Shown one piece after another: positions 1-12,100 of a stretch of DNA of 64,000 bases; the stretch's first letter is position 1; each line of letters opens with the position of its first letter. The stretch spans positions 12,099,501 through 12,163,500 of the forward strand of contig WPIO01000001.1 in assembly GCA_009760855.2 (NCBI GenBank). The letters run 5' to 3'. The DNA is from Cristatella mucedo (taxonomy: Eukaryota > Bryozoa > Phylactolaemata > Cristatellidae). A model generated the notes under the pieces. It did no database searches and was not told the origin of the DNA. It was given only the letters and a program-made list of their open reading frames with translations. The translations under genes were made by a program, and so were the position numbers.

Positions 1-208
1 TCGGAGACTTTATACTGCCCTTGCGTTCAAATTTGCTGGTGAAAATCGACAGGGTTTAGCAAGTGCATTGCGCTGGTAATAGGCTCCGTTCCCAGTAGCT
101 GCTTCTGACTTGCCCCGCTTAACTTTATTTCATTAAATTTGGCAGACTTCGGATGAGTCTAGCAAAAATGGGAGGAATGCAATAAAAGGGGCTCGCATTA
201 TTACAACG

Positions 209-403
209 TCGACCGGACAATTTTCGTCGCAGGACAATTTTCGTCGCAGGACAATTCGGCGTGCTAGATTATGAAAAGTGCACATCAATGTATTAGTTGC
301 ATGGGTGTGCCCACAACACTAATTTAATTTCATGACAGCACCTTATAAAATAACCCGAATTGTCCGAGCCAAATGGTCCTTCGACGACTTGTCCTCGAAC
401 CCT
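209..403. mobile_element. Small MITE-like element with GGACAATT/GTCG end repeats
   Basis: The left end carries two direct copies of the 17-base motif ggacaattttcgtcgca followed by a third partial copy. The right end, read on the other strand, shows the related pattern gaggacaagtcgtcgaagga. The roughly 195 bp between them has no coding capacity. Subterminal repeats at both ends in opposite orientation suggest a short non-autonomous DNA transposon, but the ends are imperfect and no clear target duplication was found. Confidence 0.4.
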
Positions 404-895
404 TTTAAATATGAAGACAAATATTCACGTATAGAACTAAATTGTGTTAATGAACCTGTTGTCTGCGTCTACCATCCTTGAAGCCGTGGCTTGGCATAGC
501 TTTCAAGCTGGATATCTCTATTTTCTGCCACAACTTACTTGCTTCAAGACGTTCATAGCATGTGCATATTCTATGCTGTGAGCACATCTTTTTACAACGT
601 GATTTGTCCTAGTTAGTTTATCATTACCACCCCAACCGGCACATTTAGCGAAAATATTCAAGACATACGATGACGTGACATCCACGGTCGATTGGCAACC
701 GTACGAGGTTCGTACTTGTCTGGAAGTGACGTTTGCAGCAATCGTGCACAAGCGAACGCGCTTGTCAAGGTTAGTGGGCTTTACTTGATCTGTAGTTCGG
801 TTCAGCACTATGTTGCTATTGCTTGTTCTCGAACCAGAAATCCTGCCGACTTGAGGAAGATTGCTATGAATAGTGTTATCGGCCCACGACATCAT
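404..895. other. No recognisable gene
   Basis: Overlapping short ORFs lie on both strands here, but none has a recognisable domain, splice context or low-complexity explanation. I see nothing I can name. Confidence 0.4.
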
Positions 896-1097
896 ATTAG
901 CTCACTGTCTCAACTGCTCTCCTGACTCTGCTATGCTTCCCACTTTCTCTTTGTTGCGTGAGACTAATTCTGTTGGCTACCGAATGCGTACCTAAAGCCG
1001 CTTAGGCTGTGAGTTCGCTAAACAAAACTCTCCTGCCTAACACCTACACAGTCTTTATGGCTTTGTGGAGTTACAGACGGAGATACATTACATTAGC
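896..1097 (+). mobile_element. LINE family B, 3' end fragment
   Basis: The stretch reading tcaactgctctcctgactc, then the gttggctaccgaatgcgtac block and the terminal gtggagttacagacggagat, matches the 3' ends of the copies at 13885-14327 and 24848-25325. It ends in the family's ACATT-type tail. Only the last 200 bp are present, as expected from 5' truncation during target-primed reverse transcription. Confidence 0.75.
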
Positions 1098-1299
1098 TGG
1101 TTCGGCTTCATCACAAATATCATTAGGGCACAATCGCGGCGATCGTATCCGCCTAGTTCTTACCGACGAAAGACAAATAACGGCAGACATGAGCGATATA
1201 GAACGGGTAGCAATGTGAAAGTACAGCACCTAGACACGCTAGTAGTAAAGGAACATGGCAGCAAGAATGCATTGCCCCAAGAGGAGCATGCTCAATGAT

Positions 1300-2240
1300 T
1301 ATATATCCATCGAGTACACTTCAAACAGAGTACGAGTACACACTAATGTGCGAACAATTAGATTACTGGTACACGAAGCCGATTTCAAGCAGGTTTTGGG
1401 TGAACTGAAGCTGATTCTGGTGTTTGCAGGCCATTGCAGTATACTACGCGGCATAGCACAAGAACATCCGTACCCATTGTAGCGAAATTGTGTGCATTCG
1501 CTATACAGAAGCAGTAGCTAAATATGCAATCAAAATCGCAGGTTATCGCATAGGTATTCTGCTAGTTTTTTGAGGAGTTATCGAGGATCGCAGCATTGGC
1601 TGAAGACACTGCAATTGATTTCTGAGTATTGCTCGAGATCATACACAATGAAATGAAATAACGTGGTTGGGCTGTGAACACATTGCTCTGCAATGCCTAT
1701 TTAAAATAGGAGCATCGAGAATCCGATTTCTGTGCATCTTCGCTGCGGGTTGCAGTGGATTGCTGTATTGGCCCGTGCCATTACAGTGCATCGCATGAGA
1801 ATGTCTGAGGCAACTGTGGTGAAATTGTGCGAGTACACTATAGACGAAGGTTAGAGCAATTTGCAATCGAAACTAAAGCTGCGAGTATACGATTTCCGGT
1901 CGCTTGGAGGTGGATCGTGGTATTGGCGGCAGGAGTCGATTACAGTGGACTGCGTGAGACTACATGGCGAAATTTGGTGGGTACACTTGAAATACAGCGT
2001 GCAATGACACGTGCAATACAATTTTGAGCTTCTCGAAGCCGATTACAGCTGGTACTGCGAGGAGAATTACTCTAAAGGCCAGCGTCTTTGCAGCCCATTT
2101 TGTGAGAACGTTTGAGCACTGTAGCGTGCAATTTAGTAGGTAAATTACAATGACGGTGCACTACAATCCTCACTCGAAATCGGAGCCTCCCGACACCGAT
2201 TTCAAGTCAATTTTAGCTTAGTTAGAGTGGATTTCGGCAA
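1300..2240. repeat. Degenerate tandem repeats of about 130-170 bp
   Basis: Related blocks recur around 1431, 1775 and 1935. Each contains a version of ccattacagtg, a gcgaaatt-ggtg-gtacact stretch and an aagccgattacag-like segment. Divergence between units is high, so period and copy number are approximate. No coding function is apparent. Confidence 0.35.
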
Positions 2241-3745
2241 TTAGTCAGACCCTCAATGGCGAACCGGGAGTTCAGGCTCCTTTTAGGCAGTCGAAGTGAG
2301 AACTGCAGCTGGTCACTTGTTTCCAGTTTCTTGATTTAATAGACGTGAAACTTGATGTCTTCGGCAAACTGCGAACTCAATCAAGGCAGGCTTCCGTTAA
2401 GGATTCCAGATTCTCTCCCATCGCAGCCACCCATAACGAGGCGTATCCTTCAAAGGCAGGAAAACAGCTTTTCTCTCCAAGAAGAATTAGTCAGAGTATT
2501 CGATAGTTAATTATCGATAATTATCGGTCGAAGTATCGAACCACCCATATATGCACTGTGCTTCGCGATACAAGCTGCAGCAGTCTAGCAGACTGAAGCA
2601 AACCGACCTAGCAATGATTTTTTGCATAAAGAATATTTGAAAAAGGTGAACACGTCGTCATTTGAATATTTAAAGCAATCCATTTGAGAAAGTAAATTGC
2701 AGATGGTCTTACTCAGCAATTCTTAATAGTCCTCTCAATTAACCGTCCTAAATACGAGACTTCAGCAAATCGTGACAGAAAGGTTCACAGCTACTGTAGT
2801 TCACAGGCTTCTTAATGCCAGTGCCCCCCTCACGGGCCACCAGCCGCAACAAAAGCTGGCACGTATGGGCAGCACAACTACATATATAAGAAAGTGTCAC
2901 CGAAGGCACGAGCACTCGCAGGAGAGGCACACATCGAGCGCTGTGAGGTATATGCGGAGTGGGAGTAGAAAATTCCGACCGATGCTATGCAAGTGTTTGT
3001 GACACTTTTTTGTTTGCCGGTTTCGGTGGCTTCATTCTCAGAATCATGCAGTCGAAACGCACCATCGAGCAAGCGCTGGTTCGTGCTGGCTCTCGGCTGG
3101 TGCTGCACTCTGACCAGGAAGAAATACAGCTGCAGCCAGCAACTTGATATGCGATCCGCTCAGCCAACTGGCTCGGATCTTCTCAAGGGAGCCCAGCCTT
3201 GACCCTGACCGAGGCAGACAGACACCGGAATGCCGACGGACGCAGCATCCGGTTGGTAAGGCCCTGCGGGTCTGACCCTGCTTTCACCCCCCAGGACCCC
3301 TCTTCATACGGCTTTGCACACTAATAGCACACCGGCAATCCTGTGCCCACCTCACTCACACCTGGCTTGGTGTCGAGCAGAGAGAACGCCGGAAGTGTGT
3401 GCTGCTGCAGGCAGCCTTGCTTTCTTACTCAAGCAGGAGCCAGCAGACAAGCTGCATGCTTAGAAATATGTTAAGTTTTTAAAATTGCTAGAATTATCAT
3501 GTGCACCAGCAGTCCAAGCAATGACAGGTCAAATTACGACCGGCTCTGCTGCTATCCATACAACGGTCTGGTAAAAGTTGCGAAGCGACTAAATTTCTAT
3601 GCCAGCGTATAAAATAAAGGGTGACGTGTGCATTCTAGCTCAAACACTACGCACGGTGGGAATAATGTGGTTCGGAGTTGTTCAAAGCCAGGGTCTTAAA
3701 TCAGTGCTAGAGGGCTGCTGCTCCCACCCCCCTCCAGCATGTCGT
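2241..3745. other. No recognisable gene; 3' flank of NAPE-PLD paralogue 1
   Basis: This 1.5 kb lies downstream of the last exon of the minus-strand NAPE-PLD gene, so its right part should hold that gene's 3' UTR and polyadenylation site. Several short ORFs overlap on both strands between 2748 and 3202, but none has a recognisable domain. I see no repeat family here. Confidence 0.4.
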
Positions 3746-4971
3746 TTAATCCTTGTCAATGAGCCGTGTGCCTCCGTGGGGCAGTGTGAAAAACCTGGCC
3801 GGATCCAGCCCCATAGCCGACATAGAGTTTTCGACGAGTAGCGGTGGCTCCAGGTAGGGCTGCAAATGAAATGGAGCATGCTGCCCGAATCGAATGCATT
3901 ACGAAATTTCTTTCCCAAAATACATTTCCTTGAAACGTAGCAGCAAGGAATACTTAAACGGCATGGTACACGAGCGCATGCGCAAATAGAGCGCGGCGGC
4001 AGCAGCAGCTACCGCGCGATGCCTCACTGACCTCGGACGAGAGTCGAAACGTGCCCCAGTGAATGCCGATGCTCCAGTGAGCACGGACGTGCCTGTGGAT
4101 TAATACTGCTTCGGCCGGGTTGACGTGGGCCCTGCGCATGATCTCACGTGGTGAGTAGGCACCTGGGAACCGTAAAAGCAGAAAGTCAAGGTCGGCTAAT
4201 TCAGCAGTCTCATTTGTATGGCGGCCGAGAAGCTCTAACGGCTATCGTCACCTTGCTTGCAGCTGGAAGCAGAGAATTGCCCGCCGTGGGACTCAAACTG
4301 ACGAACTGCGCCATTCAGTGCAAGCACCTTAGCCCGAGGCTAAGACTCCAGCCCCAAGGAATCAGCTTAGTCTTTGTGGCTTTATGGAGTTACAGATGGA
4401 AATACATACACTCATACATAGATGACAATGGCATGCTGCGGTGGCATACTGAAGAGCTTGCTAGAGGGAGCGGAGCAGGCGACGAGTGGGCGTGGATCCA
4501 CTACTTTAATCAGCATGTGCTGTGTGTGTGTGTGTGTGTGCATGTATGTGTGCATGTATGTGTGTGTGTGTGCGTGGGCATGTGTGCATGCATGTGTGCA
4601 TATGTGTGTGTGTATGCATGTTGCATGTGTGTGTGTGTGTTTGCATGTGTGTTAGTGCATGCATGCGTTAGTGTGCATGGGCGTGTGTGTATGCGTGTTG
4701 CATGTGTGTGTGTGTGTTAGTGCATGCATGCGTTAGTGTGCATGGGTGTGTGTGTGTGTGTGCGTGTGTGTGTATGCGTGTTGCATGTGTGTGTGTGTGT
4801 GTGTTAGTGCATGCATGCGTTAGTGTGCATGGGCGTGTGTGAGTGTGTGTGTGTATGCGTGTTGCATGTGTGTGTGTGTGTGTGTGTGTTAGTGCATGCA
4901 TGCGTTAGTGTGCATGGGTGTGTGTGTGTGTGTGTGTGTGCGTGTGTGTGTGTGTGTGTGTATGCGTGTTG

Positions 4972-5004
<33 letters not shown>

Positions 5005-5519
5005 GTGCATGCATGCGTTAGTGTGCATGGGTGTGTGTGTGTGCGTGTGTGTGTGTATGCGTGTTGCATGTGTGTGTGTATGCGTGTTGCATGTGTGTGT
5101 GTGGGTGTGTGTGCGTTGCATGTGTGTGTGTGCGTGCATGTGTGTTAGTGCATGCATGCGTTAGTGTGCATGGGCGTGCGTGTGTATGCGTGTTGCGTGT
5201 GTGTGTGTGTGTGTGTGTGTTTTAGTGCATGCATGCGTTAGTGTGCATGGGTGTGTGTGTGTGCGTGTGTGTATGCGTGTTTCATGTGTGTGTGTGTGTG
5301 TATGTGTTAGTGCATGCATGCGTTAGTGTGCATGGGCGTGTGTGTGCGTTAGTGCATGCATGCGTTAGTGTGCATGGGCGTGTGTGTGCGTGTGTATGCG
5401 TGTTGCATGTGCGTGTGTGTGTATGCGTGTTGCATGTGTGTGTGTGTGTGTGTTAGTGCATGCATTCGTTAGTGTGCATGGGCGTGTGTGGGTGTGTGTG
5501 TGTGCGTGCACGCAGGTGT

Positions 5520-5563
<44 letters not shown>

Positions 5564-6857
5564 GCATGGTCTTAGCCCATGGGTAGGGCACATATAGCCC
5601 TTCACGAACCAGGCCGTGGATTTGAGTCCTGCCACTGGCAATCATTTATTCCCAACTGCAAGTGGAGGTAATAGGTGTCAAGGTTCCTCTATTGCGTTAT
5701 AAATAAGGCTGTTAAATCAACTAACTTTTACATTTTACTTTAAGCACGAATGCAACAGCATTCATGCCTAAAATTATAACAAAGCAGTTCTTAAAAACGG
5801 CATGATGGTATCACATGGTGCTAAGTTAAACACTCTATTCGCAGATCTACAAGTGCATGCGTATTTGCATAAAAATTTACATTCACAAATATACGTTGCC
5901 TATGTATAGTATATACATATCTAGTTCTATAGGCACGGGTATCAAACGGCAGAGCCAGACTTTCATCTATGGGGAGTGAGACCGGCAAAGTTTGTATGTA
6001 GGGGCAAGACCAGCAAGATGTTCAAGTAGACTGGGCCAGACTCACAATTAATGAAAAATTATGGTGCAGAGTCATTGCTAATTCGAGACTAACTCGGAGG
6101 CTGCTCATTGAGATGAATTAAAGCATAATTTCTTCGTTGGTGAAAGTCGAGGGCATAGAAATAGGGGGCAATGCAACTCATTGCCCCACTGTAGGAGGGA
6201 AAATGACGCCTCTCGCTCCGCCACTGCAGGCACATACCTGTGTGTGTGTGTGTGTGTGTGCACGCGAGAACCCGCATGCACTTTCTGTATATATACATAT
6301 CATATTTACAGGTATCCACCGGCATATGAACAGACATCTGCTCCACGTGTGCATATACGAGGACAAATATACAGTAAGAATAATAATCATAACAATATGT
6401 CACTTGTACAGCACCCTAAGAGAACGTAATCTCTATCCGGGTGCTTTACAACTCGCTGTAGGTGAACCGAGGGTTAGTGACATTGTATCAGCATTCAAAA
6501 GTATCCCAAAGGCTAAGGCCAGCATCATCCTAAAGCCAACATGAACACACTCATAGACACCGGTTAGAATGACCACCAGCTAGTAACATGGATTAAATCA
6601 TGCATAGGTATGCACGCAAAGTACACCGGGAAAAGACAGATAAGTCTATTGGGGCCTAGGGAAAGCTGACCAAACGGGTGCTCCATTAACTTAGACCTAA
6701 AAGATGCAAGGTCGTTGCAGGCAGTGACCAAAGCTGGAAGCAAATTCCAGACTACATAGGAGCTGAAAACTCGATAACCATAAGCTTCCAATTTAGTGCA
6801 AGGGATTGAAAGATAAAAAAAATGCTGAGGAGCAGGTGGCATGAGAGCACACAGGAA

Positions 6858-6946
<89 letters not shown>

Positions 6947-7773
6947 TCTCCTAGGTAGCTCTTGCACTTCAGTATTGCGGGCTCAAGCTCAATGCTAGCA
7001 CAGCTCCTCACCAATGGGAATGGCAGCAAGGTCAAAGGGTCCATAACGGCCGCCAATGTGCTTGAACACCTCACAGTAGCCTGTATCGCCAGCGAAGTAA
7101 AATCGATGGCCTCTTCCAATGACGACCCATCCACACCATAAGCTCTAGTGTCGCAAAAAGCAACACAATAAACATAACCCTTAGGCGTTAATATCCAATT
7201 AAATTTGTTGAAGCACGCAAGCAAGCACTGCATGACCACAACGCACATGGCAGCTCGACCTACTTTTCCAGCATCCAGTAAGGTGCGCTTACTCCAGTGC
7301 TGTGCTGGCACACAGCCAAAGGTGACTCGTGATGGTTCCGACAAGTGGCCGTTTGTGGACAGTGTATGCTCATCCCACCAAGACAGTTCGTGAACGTTCG
7401 TGCAGTTAGTGTCAAGAAACCAGCGCCTCAGCCCCATCGGGACGAACCAGTTCAAACTGGCACCAAAGCGCTTGTTCAGCTGCTTCACAGACGGAGCATC
7501 AAGATGATCATAATGGTTGTGGCTAATCACTACTGCATCAAGGCAAGGCAAATCGGATATGCCACAGGGCACCGGACGGTAACGTTTAGGGCCCATGAAT
7601 GACACGGGGGAGCAACGTTGGCTGAACACCGGGTCCGTGAGCAGGGAAATGCCGTCCAGCTGCACAAGAAGAGACGAGTGGCCTATCCATGTGACACGGA
7701 TGCCGCTCGTTGGTGGATGTTGGAGAAGTTCCATGTCTGGCCTCTGAACCGGGAGAGTCCTGTCAAGTTCGTC
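3746..7773 (-). CDS. NAPEPLD: NAPE-PLD-like phospholipase D, paralogue 1 (5' end not found)
   Basis: Zinc metallo-beta-lactamase-fold enzyme of the family that cleaves N-acylphosphatidylethanolamines to N-acylethanolamines and phosphatidic acid at membranes. Four exons were read on the minus strand: 7264-7773, 7012-7144, 4032-4162 and 3746-3859 (stop at 3746-3748). They join in phases 0, 1 and 0 with GT-AG borders and encode 295 residues. The first visible exon opens with [13 protein letters not shown] after a TTTAG acceptor, so coding continues into an unseen upstream exon. Metal-ligand motifs are SHNHYDHLD (residues 84-92), [18 protein letters not shown] and IHWGTF, all with ligands kept. 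The human enzyme has 393 residues, so about 100 N-terminal residues are missing. The 2.85 kb middle intron is full of repeats. Family assignment is firm; the exact substrate is inferred. Confidence 0.9.
4350..4410 (+). mobile_element. LINE family B tail fragment in intron
   Basis: The sequence gtctttgtggctttatggag followed by ttacagatggaaatacata matches the last 60 bp of LINE family B. It lies within the large intron of NAPE-PLD paralogue 1, antisense to the gene. Confidence 0.6.
4515..5567. repeat. Composite TG-rich minisatellite in NAPE-PLD intron
   Basis: About ten copies of a core reading ttagtgcatgcatgcgttag then tgtgcatggg alternate with runs of TG/GC dinucleotides of variable length and with tatgcgtgttgcatgtg blocks. 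Cores begin near 4651, 4718, 4804, 4889, 5003, 5146, 5221, 5307, 5349 and 5453. The array ends in a pure TG run before 5561. ORFs across it (Val-Cys or His-Thr repeats) are artefacts of the dinucleotide. Confidence 0.95.
5570..5728 (+). mobile_element. SINE-2 (tRNA-headed), intronic copy
   Basis: A tRNA-like head with a B-box-like segment (gtggatttgagtcctgcc) is followed by the family body and the terminal ataaataaggctgttaaatc. The same layout occurs at 35109-35285, 56173-56345 and 61936-62097. The copy lies in the large intron of NAPE-PLD paralogue 1, antisense to it. Confidence 0.65.
5938..6226. mobile_element. hAT-like MITE, copy 1
   Basis: The right end is ctccgccactg and the left end carries an inverted, more decayed counterpart (cggcagagccag). 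The interior matches 34806-35101, including cataatttcttcgttggt. Flanking 8-mers taggcacg and caggcaca agree at six of eight positions, consistent with a hAT-type 8 bp target duplication. No transposase is encoded. Confidence 0.6.
6400..6475 (-). mobile_element. SINE-1 3' part, partial copy
   Basis: The stretch cagcaccctaagagaacgta then atctctatccgggtgcttta is the SINE-1 tail seen at 15420-15548 and 53841-53965, in the same orientation. The tRNA-like head is missing or too degenerate to see. An aataataatc run beside the 3' end looks like the family tail. Confidence 0.55.
6861..6943. repeat. (TA)n microsatellite
   Basis: Uninterrupted TA dinucleotides over 83 bp, in the large intron of NAPE-PLD paralogue 1 and only 69 bp from the 7012-7144 exon. 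The Tyr-Ile repeat ORFs across it are artefacts. Confidence 0.98.
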
Positions 7774-10700
7774 CTAAACAAAAACAGGAGTGAGGACTGA
7801 AAGTGTACAAATGGCATTTGGATGCACTTAATCATGTCGTAAGCATTTTCGAGGAAGCTTGGTTCTCGAATCCAAGAAAGACTCTCTAGGCAAGAACGGG
7901 TCCTTTTCTCTCGACTATCGGTGCACCTTAACTAGCACCCCGAGGCTGGATTCGAGACGGCATTAAGGACAAATGGTCTACTGCAGGCCCCTGTGCACAG
8001 CTAATGGTGCAGCTATGCTAAAACCAAGGGGGGCTAGATCGGCAGACGGCTTGCTTCAGAGACATTGACCACTACTCTCTTATTCTGCACACCCCAGCAT
8101 TGAAAAGTGATCTGATTGAAAAGTGATACCCGTGTAGTGTTCTTAGGCTACGCTGTGTGCACGACTGTCGTTAGCCCACGTGCCCAATGCATGGATGAGG
8201 TGCCACGTCTTGCAGCTGCCTGTAATATCAGATTTTTTTTAACTGTTTCATGTCTGCAGAATTGCCCGATGCAATTTTGTTTTGTTTTTATTAGGGAAGA
8301 ATTAAGATCAAAACTCAGCTGTTTATTCTACAGCTAACGAGCCTCAAGCCATGGTACGATGCTCTCCTCTGAGCACAACACTAGTGGATTGAACTAATCT
8401 CGTGTTGGATCACTTGCATCACTTGGAACTTGGATCACTTGCAGCGCATAAATGACACCGAAATTCCGACACGCGAACGATGCGCGGTTGTTCGCAACCA
8501 CTAAGCTTAAGGCCGTTCCTAAATCTGCACCCCAAGTAAGCATGACTTGCAATTTATGAAATAGGCTCCTCACATGCTCGCCTTGCCACCCGTCTCGCAA
8601 GCTCCGCTGCTAAGTCGAATCCTAGCTCATTTTTCAACCAATAACCTGCCGAAAATATTCCTTCTTTCACATTCAAGTGACTTTGGCCACTAGAAACTCG
8701 ATCCCATATCCGACATGGGCGAGATTCAATACCCTGCGGGCAACTGCACTAGTGATGGCGGTGGCTGGGTAAAGGAAGTGATGAGCACCCGTCCACACCT
8801 ACGATATCACCGGCTCAATTACACCCAAATATCTGCTCAGCTACACCCAAGAGTCTCTGTTCCGCTCGATCGTTCACAGCGGAGCTCCGGATTACCTACC
8901 CGAAAGCTGGGAACGTCGGCTTGCTTCCTTTCCAGCACGAGGAATTTCAGCAGCCTTGAGAGAGAAAACGCCGAGCTATCCTTTCGAAAGAATTTAAAAA
9001 ATGTGTGGCGAGCATTTCGGACCGGGCGAACGGCCCGTCGACATCCAAGCGGGAAAGCCGCGATAGAGCACGAGAACGAAAGCAGCGGCTCCATTCCGAC
9101 ACGCAGCTGCTCCAGTGACCTTGACACTCGTAGCTGAACGCCCACTGAAGTGTTGGGCGTGGCCCGGGCTAAGGACGGGAATTGGCCGACAGCGGTGCGT
9201 CGGTCCAACAGTAGCGCAGCCCGACCTTTCGCTGAAGCGAAAGCCGTTCGTGGCGAGCGCTGCGCTCCGATCAGTCTACGGAAATATTAGGCCGATACTC
9301 ATACTCACGCACGGCAGAGCGGCAGCCGGCCGTGCTGGGGGCTTTGCTGGCAATTTCTCTGGAGAGGCCAATTTCGACCTTTTCGGTTGCCATTTAATGA
9401 TTGTTGTCGACGGCTCCATCAAATTAGATATCGAGCGAAAGTTCCCTGGTGGCTGTTCCTTAAAAATTTATGCGAGCAGGGTGGTGTGTGATTTCATTCG
9501 AACGATACGTGACTAATGTGAAAAGGGCATGTTCATCGTGCTACTGAGCTCGAATAGAGACCCTCGATTAAAAAAATGATAATCGCTATATTTGTAAGCG
9601 TGCTTAATTGTCAGATTATTGAGAGAGCTGTACGCACAAGGTCTTCCAGCAGACGAACTTTTAGGTAACGGCTTTGCGCGTGCGTGCGAAGATATATCGT
9701 AGTAGGTATTGCCAATTTTCCGATACTTTAGTTAAAATGAACGCCAAAGGACCCGTCGTATTGAGATGGGTTGCTCTTTTAGCTCCCAATGTTAGCCATG
9801 AAATAGAATTAAAATTACTGAGGAGCGACGATTATTTGCGATTGACCGTTGCATCGAAACTTGGGAGCGGAGTTGATGCCTTCAGCTGCATCTGCCAGCG
9901 TTGCCAGCAGTCTTCAATTTAATTCACCGCTAACCATTATTGATCTCTACTTCACACTCAATTCAAAAAGATCCTAGTATATTGGTAACAGGAAGGTGTA
10001 CAATTAATCTTTAGCAGTCCACGGAGAGCTGTCTAGGAGCCAGAAATAGTAAAACTAGTTCAGGGCAGTGCTGTGCTTCTGCACAAGACGCTCAACTAGA
10101 GAATACCTGATGTAATAGAACCTACATCACATTAAAACGCCGCCGTGCTATAATTGTTTTGCTTCAAACGTGCTGAACAATATGGCTGTTTTGCATGATT
10201 TCGGTTCGGCAACTAAACTGCTACGTATTGTTTCGGGTCCTGCATTTAACCCGTTTAGCCGACGTTCTGTAGCGGCCTGTAACTAAAATCCTTTAGCACA
10301 TTTCAGCTAGCGTGAAGGATATCGAGCAGCCTTGAGTGTCTTCTTGTTTGTCCTTGAATTCTTTCAACGAATGTGTTCTTCTGCATGCTCGGCAGAGCAC
10401 GGCAAAGCGTCTTGCTTATCATGGATTCTTGGACGCAGCTTCTCTCTCAGCTCGTTATAAATCGCCAGGAAAAAATCTAATTCTCTTAGGGCATCATACA
10501 AAAAAACTTAGTATCATTATTTACTTACAATGCCTGAAAAGATTTCAAAATTAGAAACTGCTTAGTGCATACGGCCCAGAGAGGAGTAAGCATCCATGCG
10601 CTGTTTTACACAAGAGTTTGACTGCGACTGATCCTGCTCATTTCTGGCACAGTCTCACCAATCAAGTCTTGTCTTGCGTCCAGTTAGACAGTCTGTGGAT

Positions 10701-11079
10701 AGGACGGGCCACAACCAAGAGATTTCTAAGCTGAGTATGAACCTATTTGTCATACTTCAAAACTCAGTGAACAATTAATGTTACTGCCAATCAGTACAGG
10801 ACGTTTGATCCATTTGATTTTGCCACGAGCTGATTTAGCAATCGTTAAAAGGTCGCGATCGTTGATTGACGTATAGAGGGCTAAGATCACGGCCTTGCAT
10901 TCAGCTAGTAAACATCTCCATGACAGAACCGAGGAAACAGCCACTTAGGCATAACGATATCGCAAGAATCGTGAGACAGATATGCAGTCCTCTCATCATT
11001 GCAAAGCGACGGCACACGACATGCAAACCATATCCAGTGTAATGCAATCGAAGAAATACGGGTCCTCGTCGGGCACCTA
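7774..11079. other. No recognisable gene; presumed 5' region of NAPE-PLD paralogue 1
   Basis: The upstream exon or exons of NAPE-PLD paralogue 1 should lie to the right of 7773. I looked on the minus strand for an N-terminal exon with the family's Asn-Pro-Trp type motif and did not find a convincing one. ORFs around 8715-9516 overlap on both strands in a locally GC-richer patch and show no known domain. No repeat family was recognised. Confidence 0.35.
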
Positions 11080-11340
11080 TTGAGAGCTGACTGCAGTCGC
11101 GTGACTCGTACTGCCGCAGACTTCCGTCACCATCGCCGGCAAGGTTGTAGATGAGCGAAGCAGCTTTTTGTCACTCGAATAGCAGTGTATGATCACATCA
11201 GACGTTTGTACAGCAGTCTCGAAGAAGGAGGCTGTAACTGTCACAGGTCCACAGGCGCAATAAGCGGCGAAGGGAATACGATCAATTCGTTCATCAAACG
11301 GCCAGTCAGAGCAAAGGTGCAAGACACGAGACGTTACCTG
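11080..11340 (-). repeat. Left arm of a divergent inverted repeat (coding-like)
   Basis: Read on the minus strand, this segment aligns by eye with the plus strand of 11811-12100. Matching landmarks are ACCTTTGCTCTGACTGGC against ACCTTCGCTTTGACCGGC, and TGTGACAGTTACAGCCTCC against TGTGACTGTCGTAACTTCC. An 81-codon ORF crosses the arm. It is probably a dispersed element present twice in opposite orientation; I do not recognise its product. Confidence 0.5.
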
Positions 11341-11810
11341 GAGTTACCTTCCGAGCTTTTATGTAGAATCATGAACACTGTCCTCTTAAGCCGCATATCA
11401 GGTATCCCGGCAATCGAATGATTACGCCGCGGATTTCACGAGGCCGTACTGTCAGCTGAGCAGCACATTGCAGCATTTAGACGTATTAGTCTCGAGACTA
11501 CGATATAGTGAAGGCAGATGTACAATACGTCGGCGTCTGAAGAAAAGGTTTGAAAAATGTACAGTAAATGGTGCGGCTAACCAAAAGTCTGTTGACAATA
11601 ATGCCGGGACTTTGATACACTGCGATACTAGAACTTGAGTGTGCTAATGACGGCAGACGGATCGAATTTACACCTTAATCTATAAGATGTTTTGAGCAAT
11701 AAGGGGACCAACGATGGACAGTGCAGGCCATAGTTAAGCTCCGTGTGTTAAAATCGGGAAACTCGATACACAGCTTGAGATTATGATTTCACACTGAGTA
11801 TTGTATTGAA

Positions 11811-12100
11811 ATGGCTGCAGATAACGTGCAAGTGTCTAGTACCTTCGCTTTGACCGGCGATAAAAGGAACGGAGCGGTCGTTCTTCCTGAGCAGGTTATA
11901 GCCACTGTGAAGCCTGTGACTGTCGTAACTTCCTTCGAGAATGCTTCTGTGCAAACTGTTCAGGTTATGGATTACCTCACTGACGTTGGACAAGGTGATT
12001 TAATTCTCTGCGAGCATACTTCTGATGGTGTCTGCACTAATAGCAGTACTGTTACTAACTCGTGTTCCATGCTCGATGAGATTCCTCGTTTGTGACGCTA
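11811..12100 (+). repeat. Right arm of a divergent inverted repeat (94-codon ORF)
   Basis: The ORF from 11811 to 12095 contains PVTVVTSFENASVQT, which parallels PVTVTASFFETAVQT in the left arm at 11077-11322 on the other strand. Similarity at both DNA and peptide level suggests related, once-coding sequence. I recognise no domain, and no TATA box, intron signal or tail supports an active gene. Confidence 0.5.

Noticed and set aside
4148-5575. Long Cys/Val/His-rich ORFs on both strands
   Set aside because: They are translations of TG/GC dinucleotide repeats in several frames, with no domain.
6793-7734. Single 313-codon minus-strand ORF as one uninterrupted exon
   Set aside because: After DAGK at 7264 the frame runs through an intron (GTAGGT donor), past the true next exon in another frame, and into a TA repeat. 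The spliced model restores all NAPE-PLD motifs.
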